Origin: Castanea sativa
Taxonomy: Eukaryota > Streptophyta > Magnoliopsida > Fagales > Fagaceae
Reading direction: 5' to 3'
DNA length: 64,000 bases
NCBI RefSeq assembly: GCF_040712315.1
Contig: NC_134023.1
Location: 64,557,257-64,621,256, forward strand
The translations under genes and the position numbers were made by a program. This document shows positions 11,010 through 23,400 of this stretch, in pieces (within the stretch, counting starts at the first letter, position 1; every line of letters starts with the position of its first letter). The notes beneath the pieces are model-generated. The model worked only from the letters and a program-made list of their open reading frames with translations. It ran no database searches and was not told the DNA's origin.

Positions 11010-11980
11010 ATAGTTTGGATCCTTTGCATATTTCATGTAATCAAACGCTCACTCGTAGATAATCAAGCCTATTTTTTCCTTTTGCTTTGGATGTAATTAT
11101 ATAAACCCTAAATTTTGGGATAGGTTTGAGGCATATTTTGGAATTTCTATATTCTATTTATAATTTCCCTCAATTAGCAAATAAGTCAAGAAATTAAGGA
11201 CCCAAATTGAACATTTGAACTACCCAAAGATAAATAAAAACTCCTTGACATATTATTAAGATCTTGCATATTGGGATTAGGTTTTATACCTAAATTGGGG
11301 ATTTTGTATTTTGACTATCAATTATTAAAATTTATTGCTCGCAAATGTAATTAAGGCTACCAACTAAAGATTTATACTCCTAATTTGGTTAGAAATTGAC
11401 TAGAGTAAGTTGATTCAATAAAAGATGGGTGCCTTTTTTTAAATAATTGGAGTTGTGAAAATTAGGTTTTTTCAATTGGGTTAGGGTTTAACCAAATTGG
11501 ATGGAATAATGTATATTAGGACATCTAATTAGATTTTTTTTATAATAAAAAAATAAAACATCAACTGGGTAAAGACATTACAAATTTGGGGATAATCAAA
11601 GAATTATTAAAATTAGGACTCATGCAAAATTTGGGGTTTTTGACATTCTTAATCTGTTTATGTCAATTGAAGGTGCACTTATCAAATTAAGATACCTAAT
11701 TTGTAATTTATAGGTCTTCAATATCTAATTGGGCGAGGTGATCAATGGTTATGATTTTACAAAGGAAAGCTACCGGTAGAATTAGAACTTTAGAAGTCTA
11801 CACTACAATTCCCTTTACCTATACTTTTTTTACTACTTAAGGAATAAGTATTTTTCCAAACTGTTTAAACGATTACTTTGTTCCCTACATTTAGTTATTT
11901 ATACTTGTCTTTTTAGTGGAGTATGTATTACTGAAGGTTTGGCCTCTCTTTCAAGAAAGTCTGTTTCTTTCAAACATATA
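11010..11980. repeat. F-box locus 3'-flanking module, copy c (no gene attached)
   Basis: Colinear with 6815-7990 and 13925-14870. Unlike those, no F-box coding sequence follows on its right, so this unit has lost the gene or was duplicated without it. Confidence 0.85.
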
Positions 11981-13924
11981 CAATCTAAATTAAAAACATA
12001 ATTAAATAATTGAGAAAAAAAAAAGCAGACCCTTTTGCTTGGTTAGTGGAAATCACAGATCTCTATACATTGTAAAAAAGCATGAAATCAAATTTCTTTG
12101 CTTTAATTCATAAAACAACGTAGCAGACATAGCACACATTAGCTCATAAGTTAAAATATCAAACAAAAACACCAATCATAGCTGCAACAACAATAGATAA
12201 CACACCAGATATCAATTTGCCTGACAAATTTACCGATAGTAATAATCAAACTGACTACTAACACAAGTTTTTCTATGCACATGTACAAAGCTCAAATGCT
12301 ATCAATATGACCAGCAATAAATGCAACGGTAATCATAGAAAAACTAATATACAAATATAAAATTCAAGAACAAAATTTTCACAAAAAGAAAGGAAAACTT
12401 TTACTCACCTTTTCTTGAGAGTATGCGCTTTGTTTTGTTAAGCAAAAATTATGCATTTGAGAGATGGACGAAAGCAAAATGTGAAGATCCATGCAAGAGC
12501 GAAATTTTGTGAGTTTTAAGGGGTGAAGGTGTAGGAAGGTTTTTTTTTTTCTTTAAATTTTTATTAATGATACCAAATGTTTCTTAAAGGTTGTATGCTT
12601 TGCGTTTATATGAACAATGAATGGGATTTTGTAGTGCGTAGGTTAAATGATCTTGCTTAGGTGAATGAACATGATTATTGTGGTTTTCTTAACTTTCATA
12701 TTAGGTGTTAATATATGTACAAAATTTTAAATAGGATATATGGTGCAAAATTTGCTATCCAATTTAGAATTTATATTAGATTTTTTCTCAACTTTGACTA
12801 TAAATATATACGTAGATATAGATTAGATTATATAAGCTACCAAAAGTACATAATAATTTTTGGATCAAGCTTAGTTACAAAATTAATTGTAGCTTAAGGC
12901 TACAAACTCACTTAATAAAATAAATATTACTACATATTTCGAAAATTTAACTGTTAAATTGCATGCTCTTTATGCTCTTAAAAAAATTCAAATTTTGTGT
13001 CTATTGAATATTATTTACTATATGATTTTTAAGTTTATATTTTTTGCAGAAATTTAAATTACAAAACTTGCAATTTGAAAATTTTATTGATAATATAGCT
13101 ATTGATCTTTAATTTTCTTGAAATTTCGCAAGTATGAAGGATATAAAAAAAAAAAAAAGATGTAATCCAATGGTAGAATTGTCAAAATTTATCTCAAATA
13201 AAAAGATATTAAGTAAAGTTGTAAAATTTATTAATAATTTTTCTAAAATTTAACGCCTAGCATTAAACGTGGTTGCAAGATCGCTAGCATTGACATTGCT
13301 TCAAAGCTTGGGCCTACACCAATCCTTTGTGCAATTCCTTTTTTTTTTCCTAATTAATTATGAGTTTCATTAAAAAAATTTGTTAACCTTTTCATTAGAG
13401 TATTTATTAATTTTAATTCCAAAATTAGGATTTGAGTTCAAACCTTTTTTTGGGTTATTTTAAAATTTTACCACAGAGAATTGTACTTGAATAAAAGCTG
13501 GATACTTGCTAATATACACATAAAAAAAGATCTAGAACAAAATAAATAATTTTAAGTTTAGATTTCCAAAAGTAATATAATTATATTTCTTAATATATTG
13601 ATTATATTCCCCTACCTAACCCTAGGCATATCCTAACAGATATATAAACTCATAATCCTACTTGCTTGTAAGCAATTCTAAAATCCTTTCTACCACTTAA
13701 GAGTGTCATTGTCAAGAGTCAACAAAAACAAAAGTGAATTTTTACTAGAAAAAATTATTTAACAATCAAAATACTTTGAAAATGAGGTCTTCTTAGAACA
13801 AAATCAAGAACTTGCGTGGTTTGGTTGGCCTACCTTGCCTTTAACCTCAAATTCCCTTGCTCTCCTGCATATTAATTTCGAAAAAACCTAAAAAGATTAT
13901 TTATTTATTTATTATTTATTTTTA
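11981..13924. other. Intergenic, no gene recognised
   Basis: Very AT-rich. A splice-donor-like AAG/GTGAG on the minus strand near 12415 may belong to a leader exon of a lost gene, but no coding follows. The stretch 13260-13500 resembles the upstream flanks at 16850-17460, 24880-25220 and 38090-38200 (GGCCTAC then CTTCATCCAAATTC-like text), so it is F-box unit debris. Confidence 0.55.
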
Positions 13925-14870
13925 CCATGTTTGGATCCTTTGCATATTTCATGCAATCAAACACTCACCAATAAATAATCAAGCCTATTCTTTCATTTTG
14001 ATTTGGATAGAATTATATAAAGCTTAAATTTGGGGATAGGTTGAGGGCATGATTTTGAGATTTCTATATTCTATTTATAATTTCCCTCAATTAACAAATA
14101 AAGCATGAAATTGAGAACCCAAATTGAACATTTCAACCACCCATTGATTAAAAAAAAATGGCTCGTTGACATATTATTAAAGATCTTGCATATTATGATT
14201 AGGTTTTATACCTAATGGGGATTTTGTATTTTGGCTATCAATTTATTAAATTTTATTGACAAATGTAATTAAGGGTACCAAGTAAAGATTTAAACTCCGA
14301 ATTTTGCTAGAATTTGGCTAGAGAGAGGTGATTCAATAAAATAGGTTTTTTATTTTAGTAATTGGATTATTGTGAAAATTAGGTTTTTCCAACCTGGTTA
14401 GGGTTTAACTAAATTGGATGGAATAATGTAAAATTAGGACATCTAATTCGTTTTTGTTAAACACCAATTGGGTAAAGACATTATAGATTTGGGCTTAATC
14501 GAATAATTAAAAACATTTAATTAAGGACTTAAGCCAAATCTAGGGGTTTTTGATGTTCTTAATCTTTTTATGTCAATTGAAGGTGCACTTATCAAATTAA
14601 GATACCAAATTAGTAATTATAGGTCTTCAATATCTAATTGGGTGAGGTGGTCAATGGTTATGATTTTACAAAGGAAAGCTACTTGTAGAATTAGAAGTCT
14701 ACATTACTTTCCTTTTATCCATACCTTTTTACTACTCAAGGAAGATATATTTTTCCAAACTATTAAATGGTTACTTTGTTCCCCACATCACAGCTATTTA
14801 CTTATCTTTTTAGTTGAGTATGTATTACTGAAAGTTTGTTTCTTTTGATCATCTACATTTTTTTTTTGAA
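13925..14870. repeat. F-box locus 3'-flanking module, copy d
   Basis: Colinear with 6815-7990 and 11010-11980. It is the 3' flank of F-box copy 2. The open frame at 14570-14848 lies in the repeated sequence and is not a gene. Confidence 0.85.
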
Positions 14871-15260
14871 TAATTGATAATGTTAATTTTTACTAATCAC
14901 ATGATATTTTTATTTTCACCGTTCACTTATTTGGTTGTCTCTCTATATAACATCAAAAGCCTTTCACATGCATTTGACATCTAGAATATGCACAATTTAA
15001 GTCTTAGAGTAAGGTAGTGAATAAAATTAAGGACTAATGCCTTCTACGTCAACACCAGTGAAAAACATAAGTGTGGCATCATATCATGAGAACAAATAAA
15101 CATAGAGAACTTATAAATTATAGCAATTAAATATTAAAAAGAAAAAATAGTATTATTCAATAGGCCAATTAATAAGAGATTGAAAAACAAAGGTGAGTCT
15201 TTTACACACATTCACTAGCTTCAATTATTTAAATCAACATATGTAGTGCATATGCGTAAG

Positions 15261-16340
15261 TTAAATGTACCAGACTGGAGGAGCAAAGTGAGAGAGGGAT
15301 TCCCCTCGGTAATGTTGCTTAATGTTTCCATCTTCTATGCTAAATACACCCATGTCATACCCTCCACCATTTAAGGTAGCAAGAAAGAAGTCAAAATTGT
15401 CATCTGTAAAATAGATACAATTAGCTTTGCATCCATTAAAGCTTGATGCAGACAAAGAAACTGATGAATTGCCACCCACAAACAATGCTTGATCACCCAA
15501 GCTGTCAACGTTCACCCATTCGTATTCATTTTTGTTTTTCACTTCAGTAGAACATTCTAATTTTAGAACTGTGAACCCAAGTGTCACATAAGGATTTTCA
15601 TCTTCAGACTCATCGTTAATGAATTCATTGTCCTGATAATGAGTGCCGCCTTGTATGCGTGAAACCAACAAAAGATCCCCTGATGATTCAACAAGATACT
15701 TATGGATATAATCCTCAGTTTCCTTGTAGATTGCAATACGTTCAGTGAATGCAATATCATCTTCAATGTGACAAATTAAAACGTCGCCATGATTGTTTAC
15801 AGCATAAAATTTGTCCTTGTAGAATGTAATGTCATAAAAATTTCGAGAATCACATTTTATATCAATCCAAGCTTTATATCCCGGTCTAGTGAAGGCCAAT
15901 GCTTTATAATTAGTGTGGATAATCATGATTATGCAATCACGATCATATTCATGAGTTACTGAGTTCCATGGACTCCTTGATAAAACACACTTATAAAGAA
16001 AGACATCACTGTAATCTATAGGATCGAGTTCAAAATTGCGATTATATCCTTCCCAAACATATGGATGAGGCGGAAGACTTAGCTGGTGTTTAGACAATGG
16101 ATGAAAGAGATTCATCTGGAAATCGGTGCCTACACTGAGCAACCATCCAAAAGATGTTCCAATGCATATTTTTCCAGCAAGCTCAGGCAACTTGAAGTTG
16201 TAAAATTCATCGTCAAATAAGTTGTAAAAGACACGTGTATGACTTTTTTGTTCCTTTTCTTCTGCAAGGAGAAGCAGAGGGCACGTAGGAGATAACAGAG
16301 GATTTTCCATTGAATGGACAGTCTGCCATGACTTAGACAT
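15261..16340 (-). CDS. DUF295 protein lacking its F-box (F-box locus copy 2)
   Basis: Intact frame of 359 codons from ATG at 16340, ending APPVWYI. An in-frame ATG 10 codons upstream lies in the intron: the acceptor TTTTTCAG ends at 16360, so 16340 is the right start. Residues 1-10 read MSKSWQTVHS. Copy 1 has about 32 more codons between MS and WQRVYS, the F-box. The DUF295 domain is complete: RVFYNLFDDEFYNFKLPEL, GTSFGWLLSVGTDFQ, LSLPPHPYVW, AFTRPGYKAWIDIKCDSR, FYAVNNHGDVLICHIEDD, SSFNGCKANCIYFTDD. With no F-box it should not bind SKP1. It could be a non-ligase or decoy form, or simply drifting. A 5'-UTR intron (16360-16752, donor GTAAGTTTC) is retained, suggesting it may still be transcribed. 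Confidence 0.88.
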   Translation of the reverse strand: MSKSWQTVHSMENPLLSPTCPLLLLAEEKEQKSHTRVFYNLFDDEFYNFKLPELAGKICIGTSFGWLLSVGTDFQMNLFHPLSKHQLSLPPHPYVWEGYNRNFELDPIDYSDVFLYKCVLSRSPWNSVTHEYDRDCIIMIIHTNYKALAFTRPGYKAWIDIKCDSRNFYDITFYKDKFYAVNNHGDVLICHIEDDIAFTERIAIYKETEDYIHKYLVESSGDLLLVSRIQGGTHYQDNEFINDESEDENPYVTLGFTVLKLECSTEVKNKNEYEWVNVDSLGDQALFVGGNSSVSLSASSFNGCKANCIYFTDDNFDFFLATLNGGGYDMGVFSIEDGNIKQHYRGESLSHFAPPVWYI

Positions 16341-16576
16341 GATGTTATGTTGTAAGAGACTGAAAAACAATAAAAGACAAAAGAGATTTTAGAATTTGTC
16401 AATCTAAAATTTTAGAAAATCATAGCAAATTTTTTTTTTAATATTATTAGTGGCAAAATGTAATATACTAAATAATAAATCAAACAAGAATTAAAGTTGT
16501 GCAGAGAATTCCTAGTTTTAAAACCTTCGTGATTTATGCATGTGCTTAAGAGTAAGAGTTGCGGCTACCTTACACG

Positions 16577-16618
<42 letters not shown>

Positions 16619-16860
16619 TAAATAGAAAAGAAGATTTAATTTTTATTGGAAAAAAAAAAGCAATTTGAATAATATTAACAAAAGTACTCACTTACCAACA
16701 TTAACAAAAGAAAAAGAAAAGTAATTTTCTGAGGGAAGAAACAGAAACTTACGTAGTACTTTGTTTGGTTTGGAGGCAGACCTTGGAAGAAAAGTAATTT
16801 GTTGAGAGAGAGAGAATTAGGGTTTCGTTCAAAACACTATTGACCCAGTCTCTGGGACTA
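16341..16860 (-). other. 5'-UTR intron, leader exon and proximal flank of DUF295 copy 2
   Basis: The intron 16360-16752 has a canonical donor and acceptor and contains a (TA)n tract at 16579-16616. The leader exon starts right of 16753 and shares GGTTTGGAGGCAGACC (plus strand) with copy 1. A GAGA tract and TTAGGGTTTCG-like text follow, typical of a plant 5' leader. Confidence 0.7.
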
Positions 16861-17799
16861 TATCCATATTATATACTGCCATTATTATATACCTTGTTCT
16901 AGTAGAATAAGGATTCTTGGATTCTAAAAAAAATAAAAAATAAGGATTCTTGTTTTTCTTGGTTAGTTTAGGTAGAGACGTAGGCGTACATGTATTCAAA
17001 TTTTGTTCTTTTTCACTTTTTATTTATTCAAAGATTGAGACTAAAAATTGTTTTTTTACCACTTTTAATTTCAGCCAAAGCTATTGCATATGTTTATCTC
17101 AACTCAAAAAGTAGGGAACAAGAACACCATGTCACAACTCAAGGACAAACTAATTTTCATAGGATATATCAAACTAATAAAGCACTATGGCCAGAATTGA
17201 CATTGGGTCTGGGTCTCTTAATAGAGCTGCAACGGTTGGCCCTACTACAACTTTGCCAAGGGGGACGGTCCAGCCTCCATACTTAATGCAATTTTTTTTT
17301 TCCTTTTCTAATTAGATACTATCTTCATCCAAATTTTTTTGTTAATCTTTTGTTTGAATTATTTATTCATTTTAATTCCAAAAATAGGATTTGAAGACGA
17401 CCCAAAAATTTTCAGTTCTTTCAAAATTATACCTTGTGCAATTAAAAATTATCATGGCTATTAAATTTCTTTTTTGAGAAATATTATGGCTATTAATTTA
17501 ACAATAATAAATATATACTATTTTTAAGATGAGTAATTCTTAGGTACTCTCGGAGTATGGTAAATATTGTTTTCTCTTCTCACATTTATGATAGGGTTCA
17601 CTTATTAAATTTATGGTGGGGTTCACTTATTAAATTTCACTATACTTCAAGATTACTTTAAAAAATTTCCCATTAACAAGACTCTCTATCTTTATGTCCA
17701 ATTTTGAGAAGTTCGAATACCCTTAAGGCACGTTTGGTACACCATAATAATTATTGCAATGTAATAGGAATAAATATTACAAGTAATACAGGACGTTGG
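16861..17799. other. Intergenic upstream of DUF295 copy 2
   Basis: No gene. Part matches the other F-box upstream flanks (near 13300, 24900 and 38090). 17725-17799 resembles sequence near 24240-24320 (GGTACACCATAATAATTATT-type), a further dispersed repeat. A 98-codon plus-strand frame at 16990-17286 is unsupported. Confidence 0.5.
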
Positions 17800-18363
17800 A
17801 ATGACATTAGGGGTGGCAATTCATGTTTGAGTGTTAGATTCGTGTCGTGTCGACTTATGAGTGTCTGGCTATATGGTCAACACTAACTCGACATGTTTAT
17901 TAAATGGGTCAAGATTCCTCAACTCTAACACGATCCATTTATTAAACAGGTCAGTCGTGTCGACTTAATTATCATATTTTATTAAAAAAAAATTATTATT
18001 AACCAAATTGATATGGATTATGAAAAACCAAACAAATACATATTTTTAATATAAATTGATATGAATTAATGAGTAGCTGCACCACAAATAATCATTCAAA
18101 ACTAAAACATATTTCAATATCACAAATAATCAATCATAATATGTCAAACAAAATAAATAACAACAATTAAGGGTTTGAAGGGTATATTGGTAAAATATCA
18201 TTTAATTAAATGTGTCAGACAAGTCAAATGGGTTCCTTGTGATGGACACTAACCCAATCCGTTTATTAAATGGGTCAATCATGTTAACCCGAATATGACA
18301 TTAACCCATTAAGCCTCAACCCATAACCTGCTAATTTCATGTCGTGTCGTGTCGTGTCGTGTC

Positions 18364-19746
18364 TAGGGATGACAATTTTTTCCCGCCCTGCTTAACCCGT
18401 CCCTCCCTGCTTCGCCCTACAGGGGTTTTCCTCACCCCGCCCCGCGTTACTAAGGATTATAATTGTAAAATTTTCATACCCTAAAACCCTACTATTTAAA
18501 CAAGCATATTAATACTAGCATATTTTATTCTACCCAATACGATTCTTTGCCTTTATTTTGTTATGTGCTATACTATGAGATTTTTAAATTTTTATTTTTA
18601 TTTTTTATTTTTTTATTTTTTTATTTTATGATTGTCTTGTTAAACACTTGGATATTGTAAGTGCACAATTGCACCCGAACCCAAAGATACGCATGGACTC
18701 AGGTCCAATGAGCCTTAAACAATAAGATTTGTGGAGTGTGGATTTGAAATCTAGGTTCGGGATGTCGGAAATTCAACTAATAGGCTAGAGTGTGACAACC
18801 CATGAAAATGATGAACAAATATGACAAACAGATCTCCTTGGACGTGAGCTGAGGAAAATTCGTACAAATGTTCTCTTTCTAAGCCAATGTTTACAATCCT
18901 TAGTTCCTATGTTTGTTTAGCAGGAAAAATGTCGATCCCTCTCTCTTCCTCTCTTGCCTACTTATATACTTCTTCTTCATTGGCTCTTCCACGTGTCATA
19001 TAAATCTTCCCCCTAGATACTTGTCCCATCCGCCACCTTCTTGAAGTCTTCAAACAATAGCAGGAAGGCTGAATTCTACTGTTCAAGGGTCATTTTCCCA
19101 TTAATGAGGCCTGGGAGGTAGATGCAGAGTCTTTAATGTGGAGGTAGCAGCATTTTCCCTAGATATTTATCTCATGTCCTTGCATCTTAGAGGGTCCTTA
19201 GATCATCCTCTTACCCATCAGTTTCTTCTAGATTCTGCCACTAACCCCCTTGGCGAATCCCAGGATGTTCGCCGAGCTCATCCGAGGAGACATTCATCCT
19301 CGGACAGCTCCTCGAACGTCTGTAGTGTAGGCTGAGTCGTGGGCTCAGGGGCCCAATAACAAAAACAAACTGGTACCAATTAATCAAGCCCACAACCCAT
19401 TTGTCTATTTAATAACTCTTACCCCCCACAGATATATTATTCAATTTTTTCTAAAAATTGATTTGATGGGATAAATTTAGTTGTAATTTCAAGTATATTT
19501 TTATTAATGAAATAAGTTTCATTAAAAAAGATGTACTAGTTGTTGGGCAAATTAACAAAATCTCAAAAAGTAGAGTTTTATAAGGTGGGATGGGGTTTCG
19601 CGGGGCCCCAAGGGGCGGGGATGGGGTGAGAAAGTTTTCCCCATCATGTGGAGCGAGGTGAGGCGAGGATGGGGCAAGACAAAACCATGTGGGGCAGGGA
19701 CGAAGACCCCATCCTTCGGCCCCGCCCTGCCCCATTGCCATCCTTA
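18364..19746. mobile_element. Second nested MITE-like element
   Basis: The termini are TAGGGATGACAATTTTTTCC and, inverted, TAAGGATGGCAATGGGGC. It sits inside the outer hAT-like element. After subtracting the solo LTR it is about 600 bp. The target duplication is blurred because it entered a GTGTC repeat. The inner sides are rich in GCCCCGCCCC-like runs. Confidence 0.75.
18656..19430. mobile_element. Solo LTR, 775 bp, innermost of the nest
   Basis: Starts TGTAAGTGCACAATTGCACC and ends CTTACCCCCCACA (TG...CA). It is flanked by an exact 5-bp duplication GATAT (18651-18655 and 19431-19435). No internal retrotransposon sequence, consistent with LTR-LTR recombination. The family is probably copia-like, but an LTR alone does not prove this. 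Confidence 0.9.
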
Positions 19747-19798
19747 GTTTGTGTCGGGTTCGCAGTTCATTTCCAATTTTGCCACTCCTAAATGGCAT

Positions 19799-20357
19799 AC
19801 ATATTCCTATTCATTTGTTTGGTGATTATATTGTAATTGAAGCCTGAATCTATGTTAGGATAGCGGAATGTCATTAGATTTTTGTTAAATTTTCTAAAAT
19901 AACATTTTTAGAAAAGATATATAATTTAATTGATTAGTATTATTTTTATAAATTAATCTTAATAAATATATATAAAAATTTAACGTCATCTCACACTAAT
20001 ATATTTATTTTTATTAGAACATATACATACCAATTTATAAATACAAACAATATAAAAACTAAATACAATTTATAATTTTCAATATTTTAATACCAAATCC
20101 TAACAAAGAACATGATAGCACATTGGGTTCTTTTGACTCTCTTCACATCATTGAGCTTTGAATGTAGAACCAACGGTGAGAATAATAGTGGGAAAAAGAA
20201 TTAACAGTGAGAATAACGAAGAAAAAAAAGTATAAAAAAATAGTGATTGATTCATAAGAGAGAGAGAGAGAGAGAGAGAGTTATTAGGGTTGGGGGTCGT
20301 TAAGGAAATTTTGTTTTTGTATTTATTATGCAAGTTAAGGAATGGTTATTATAACAA
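19799..20357. other. Intergenic, AT-rich
   Basis: No gene. A (GA)n tract lies at 20257-20280. 19799-19860 continues the CCTATTC/TTTGGT text that flanks the outer hAT insertion on the other side. Confidence 0.5.
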
Positions 20358-20400
20358 CTAGTAAGTTGCTTGTGCAATGCACGAACAATTTTTTGATATT
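20358..20400 (-). mobile_element. Probable Helitron 3' terminus (other end not found)
   Basis: Read on the minus strand this ends with the palindrome GTGCATTGCAC, then AAGCAACTTACTAG followed by T. A short hairpin 10-12 bases before a terminal CTAG next to T is the Helitron 3' signature. No matching 5' TC end could be assigned. Confidence 0.6.
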
Positions 20401-23400
20401 TTATGTAAGACGGTTTTGAATAATATTGTATATGTATTATAAAGAAAAAGTAAACAAATTTTTTTTGTTGAGAGTTTCAACCTATGACGCCCGCTCCGCT
20501 CCTAATGATAGCATTTTATCATCAAACCAAAACACCAATCAGTTTTTGGTGTAAAGAAATATATACATTTTGAGATATTAAAATTAGTTTAGTAGTTTCA
20601 CTGTATATTTGTAGCCTTTTAAAGGTAAGATTAATTATTTTAAAAATCATGAAATTAACCAAAGATAAATGCAAAAGAATAACAGGACCATGAAAATCAA
20701 TTAATTTGTGTTGTATTCACATATTTCATACCATAAAACGAAAGTGTATCCAACTCTCTCACTATCTTCTACTCATTGATAGTGTGACATTAAGACATGA
20801 TGTGGGCAAATGTGTATGTATGTATCTTATAGATGATTTAAAATTAAACCATGGTAAAATATGACTTCAATTACACTGCACACCAAATATTCTCTCTACT
20901 TATATACCAAAAATAAAAACTATCCAACCAAATTACCGAAACCTAAATCATATTTAAGCCCTCAATTTTAAAAAGAAAAAAGAAAAAAAAAAATGCCCGT
21001 AGGGGTTCCAGCGTCTTGATGGTAGTGGGAGGCTTATATCGCAAAGGTGGTGACCTCTTAGATTCCTCTTTCTCTATTTAAAATGCTTTGACAATCTTAT
21101 GTCTTTTATTTTGGTAATATATAGCGAAACAATATGTTTTATTTAATAATCCACAATATTTTTGTGTCTCTCTATCTCTCTTCAAGACCTTATTTGGTTA
21201 GTTATTACTATTAGTCCTTAATTATCATTTTTTTTTGCTTTTTTTAAAATACTAAAATGATGGGTATGCTAAAAGACATGAAGAATAGAGAAAAATGTTG
21301 TGTAAGCTTAGTCAATTAATGAGACATTAATGAGATAACAGTAAAATAAGTTAATGTGAACTTTTACGTAACAATAAAAAAAAACTTAATGATAGAGGTT
21401 AAAAAAAGCTAAATGCAAAATTAGAGCAAAAGTTATGTAGAATGTTTAACCTATTTTAAAGTAATAACATAAAGTAACACAATTTTTCCAATTCCAAAAA
21501 ATATTTATAGTTAGGTTTCAATTAGAGTTGTTTAATATACCAATGACATTAGATAATCAGTTACATTATATGAGAAGCTCACCTGGTGTTGGTGATGTAG
21601 AGAGATAGAGCCAACAGAGGGTGTGTTAGACTTATCCCAAAGTCAAATGATATGTATAGGTTCCTCGTATTATATTATGAACTTTTTTTAGAATCACAAA
21701 AATTAAAGTTAATTACGATTTGAGATAGATTAAGAAGAGAATCAAGCACAAAGGCACAATCCCTCGTGTGTGATGTGTGTGTTTGATTCAAAAATAAATA
21801 AATAAGTAATTGTTCCACATTGCTTGAGAGAGTGTATTGTGGTATGCTTTTGTGTTAGACTCATTCCCTCTCCTTTGCTTCTATGTGTGATTGTTTCTCA
21901 AAAAAAAAAAAAGGACAAAAAATCAAAATGATTGAATGATAGCATACTGGGAAACAAATATAATTATCAACAAAAGAATTGTGGAACGTTTATGAACAAA
22001 GAAAGAAAAAAAATTGTTTTTGTATCTCCTTTTTTTATTATTATCAATATTCATGTCTAAAAGAAATAAAAATTTGAAGTTTAAATGATGTGCCAAAACA
22101 TTAGTATTTTACTAATCCAGCCAATTCTTGCGCCAAAGAGAAGATGGAACAAAATCCACCTAGATTTATGATTTGCAGAATATGACGCTTGTGCTAGATG
22201 GAAGCATAAATGCATTGCGCTCATTTTTCCTGAAACCAAACCGTTAAAATTGGGAGATTTTTTTTTTTCAATTATCTTTTGGTCACAACTTAATTTAAAA
22301 GACAGAAAAAAAAAAAAAAAAAAACCACCAACCTATTAAAATTTGAACCTTGAAAACTCATTCAACCACAAAGTCTCCATAACATTTTGGACTAATAATG
22401 GGAATTAGAAAAACTTGCCCCACGCTAAGCAATATAGAAATAACACAAAACATGGTTAGTTTTACTTAGAAGAATTTAAGCTTTATATATGGGAAATTAA
22501 TATTAGGAAAGTAAGATAAAAGGGCCTCTTCATTTTCATTGATATAATGGGTATGACATGAGAGAACAAATTATAATAAAAAAGTAACTTAAGAAAAAGA
22601 GAAAAAAAAGAAGAGAAGAATTAGCAAGGATTTGGTAGGACTTGTGGGCTTCAATTGCTTGGTTCCACTTGCCACTGCCAAGCCTCCAAACCACCCAAAT
22701 TAGATCAAAGCAAATAGTTCTTGTGGGGCTTTAATTGTGGAGAGAGAAAGATTAAAGGCTATAAACTTTTAAGATGGTGCAAAAGAAATATGAGTTATGT
22801 TTTGTTGGTTAGTCCATTTAGAAAAAAAAAAAAATCAAACACATAGCAAATCAGAAGAAATAGAAGAGAGATAAAAAGATAGAAAAAAGGTAACTTACAG
22901 TTGTTGCTTGAAAAACAGTCAATGAGTGGGAGAGATCTTGGTAATTTGGTTCCAAGCCAACCTTGCTATAGGTAAACAAACGTCACAAAAATGACAAAAT
23001 TGAACACAATTTTTTTTAGGTAAATACAGTGGTATATTTTTGTTTCTGGCAATACAAAGATGATTTTCTTATTCATAAGGAAACCAAAACACCGGTAATA
23101 GGGACTACCCAAGATAATAATTGAGGGACCTCAACCATCATAAACTGGCAAAAAAACTCCCCATTCTTCTAGATCATAATTTGTGTAAAGTAAATGAAAT
23201 GTTGAATTGGCACCTTAACTTTCTCATTGCAATCGAAAGCTTCATAATAGACTCGTTCAAATGCTTACAATTAATCATTAAATAGATAGATAAGCACTTG
23301 ATTGAACCACAATTGAATGAAAAAAATCTCACCAATCTTCGTTTCTCCTGTGAGCAACACGTGAAATAACTATTTTTCATTCACCAACAATCATGTAGTC

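Larger units (their letters stand above)
17808..19790. mobile_element. hAT-like non-autonomous element, outermost of three nested TEs
   Basis: The ends are TAGGGGTGGCAAT and, inverted, TAGGAGTGGCAAA. The flanking 8-bp duplications are AATGACAT (17800-17807) and AATGGCAT (19791-19798), 7 of 8 matching. The interior contains GTGTC-type repeats (18339-18362). No transposase. Much of the length is the two elements inserted inside it. Confidence 0.85.

Noticed and set aside
18339..18362. GTGTC pentamer array as a possible CRISPR or satellite
   Set aside because: Only about five units, no spacers; it is subterminal sequence of an hAT-like element.
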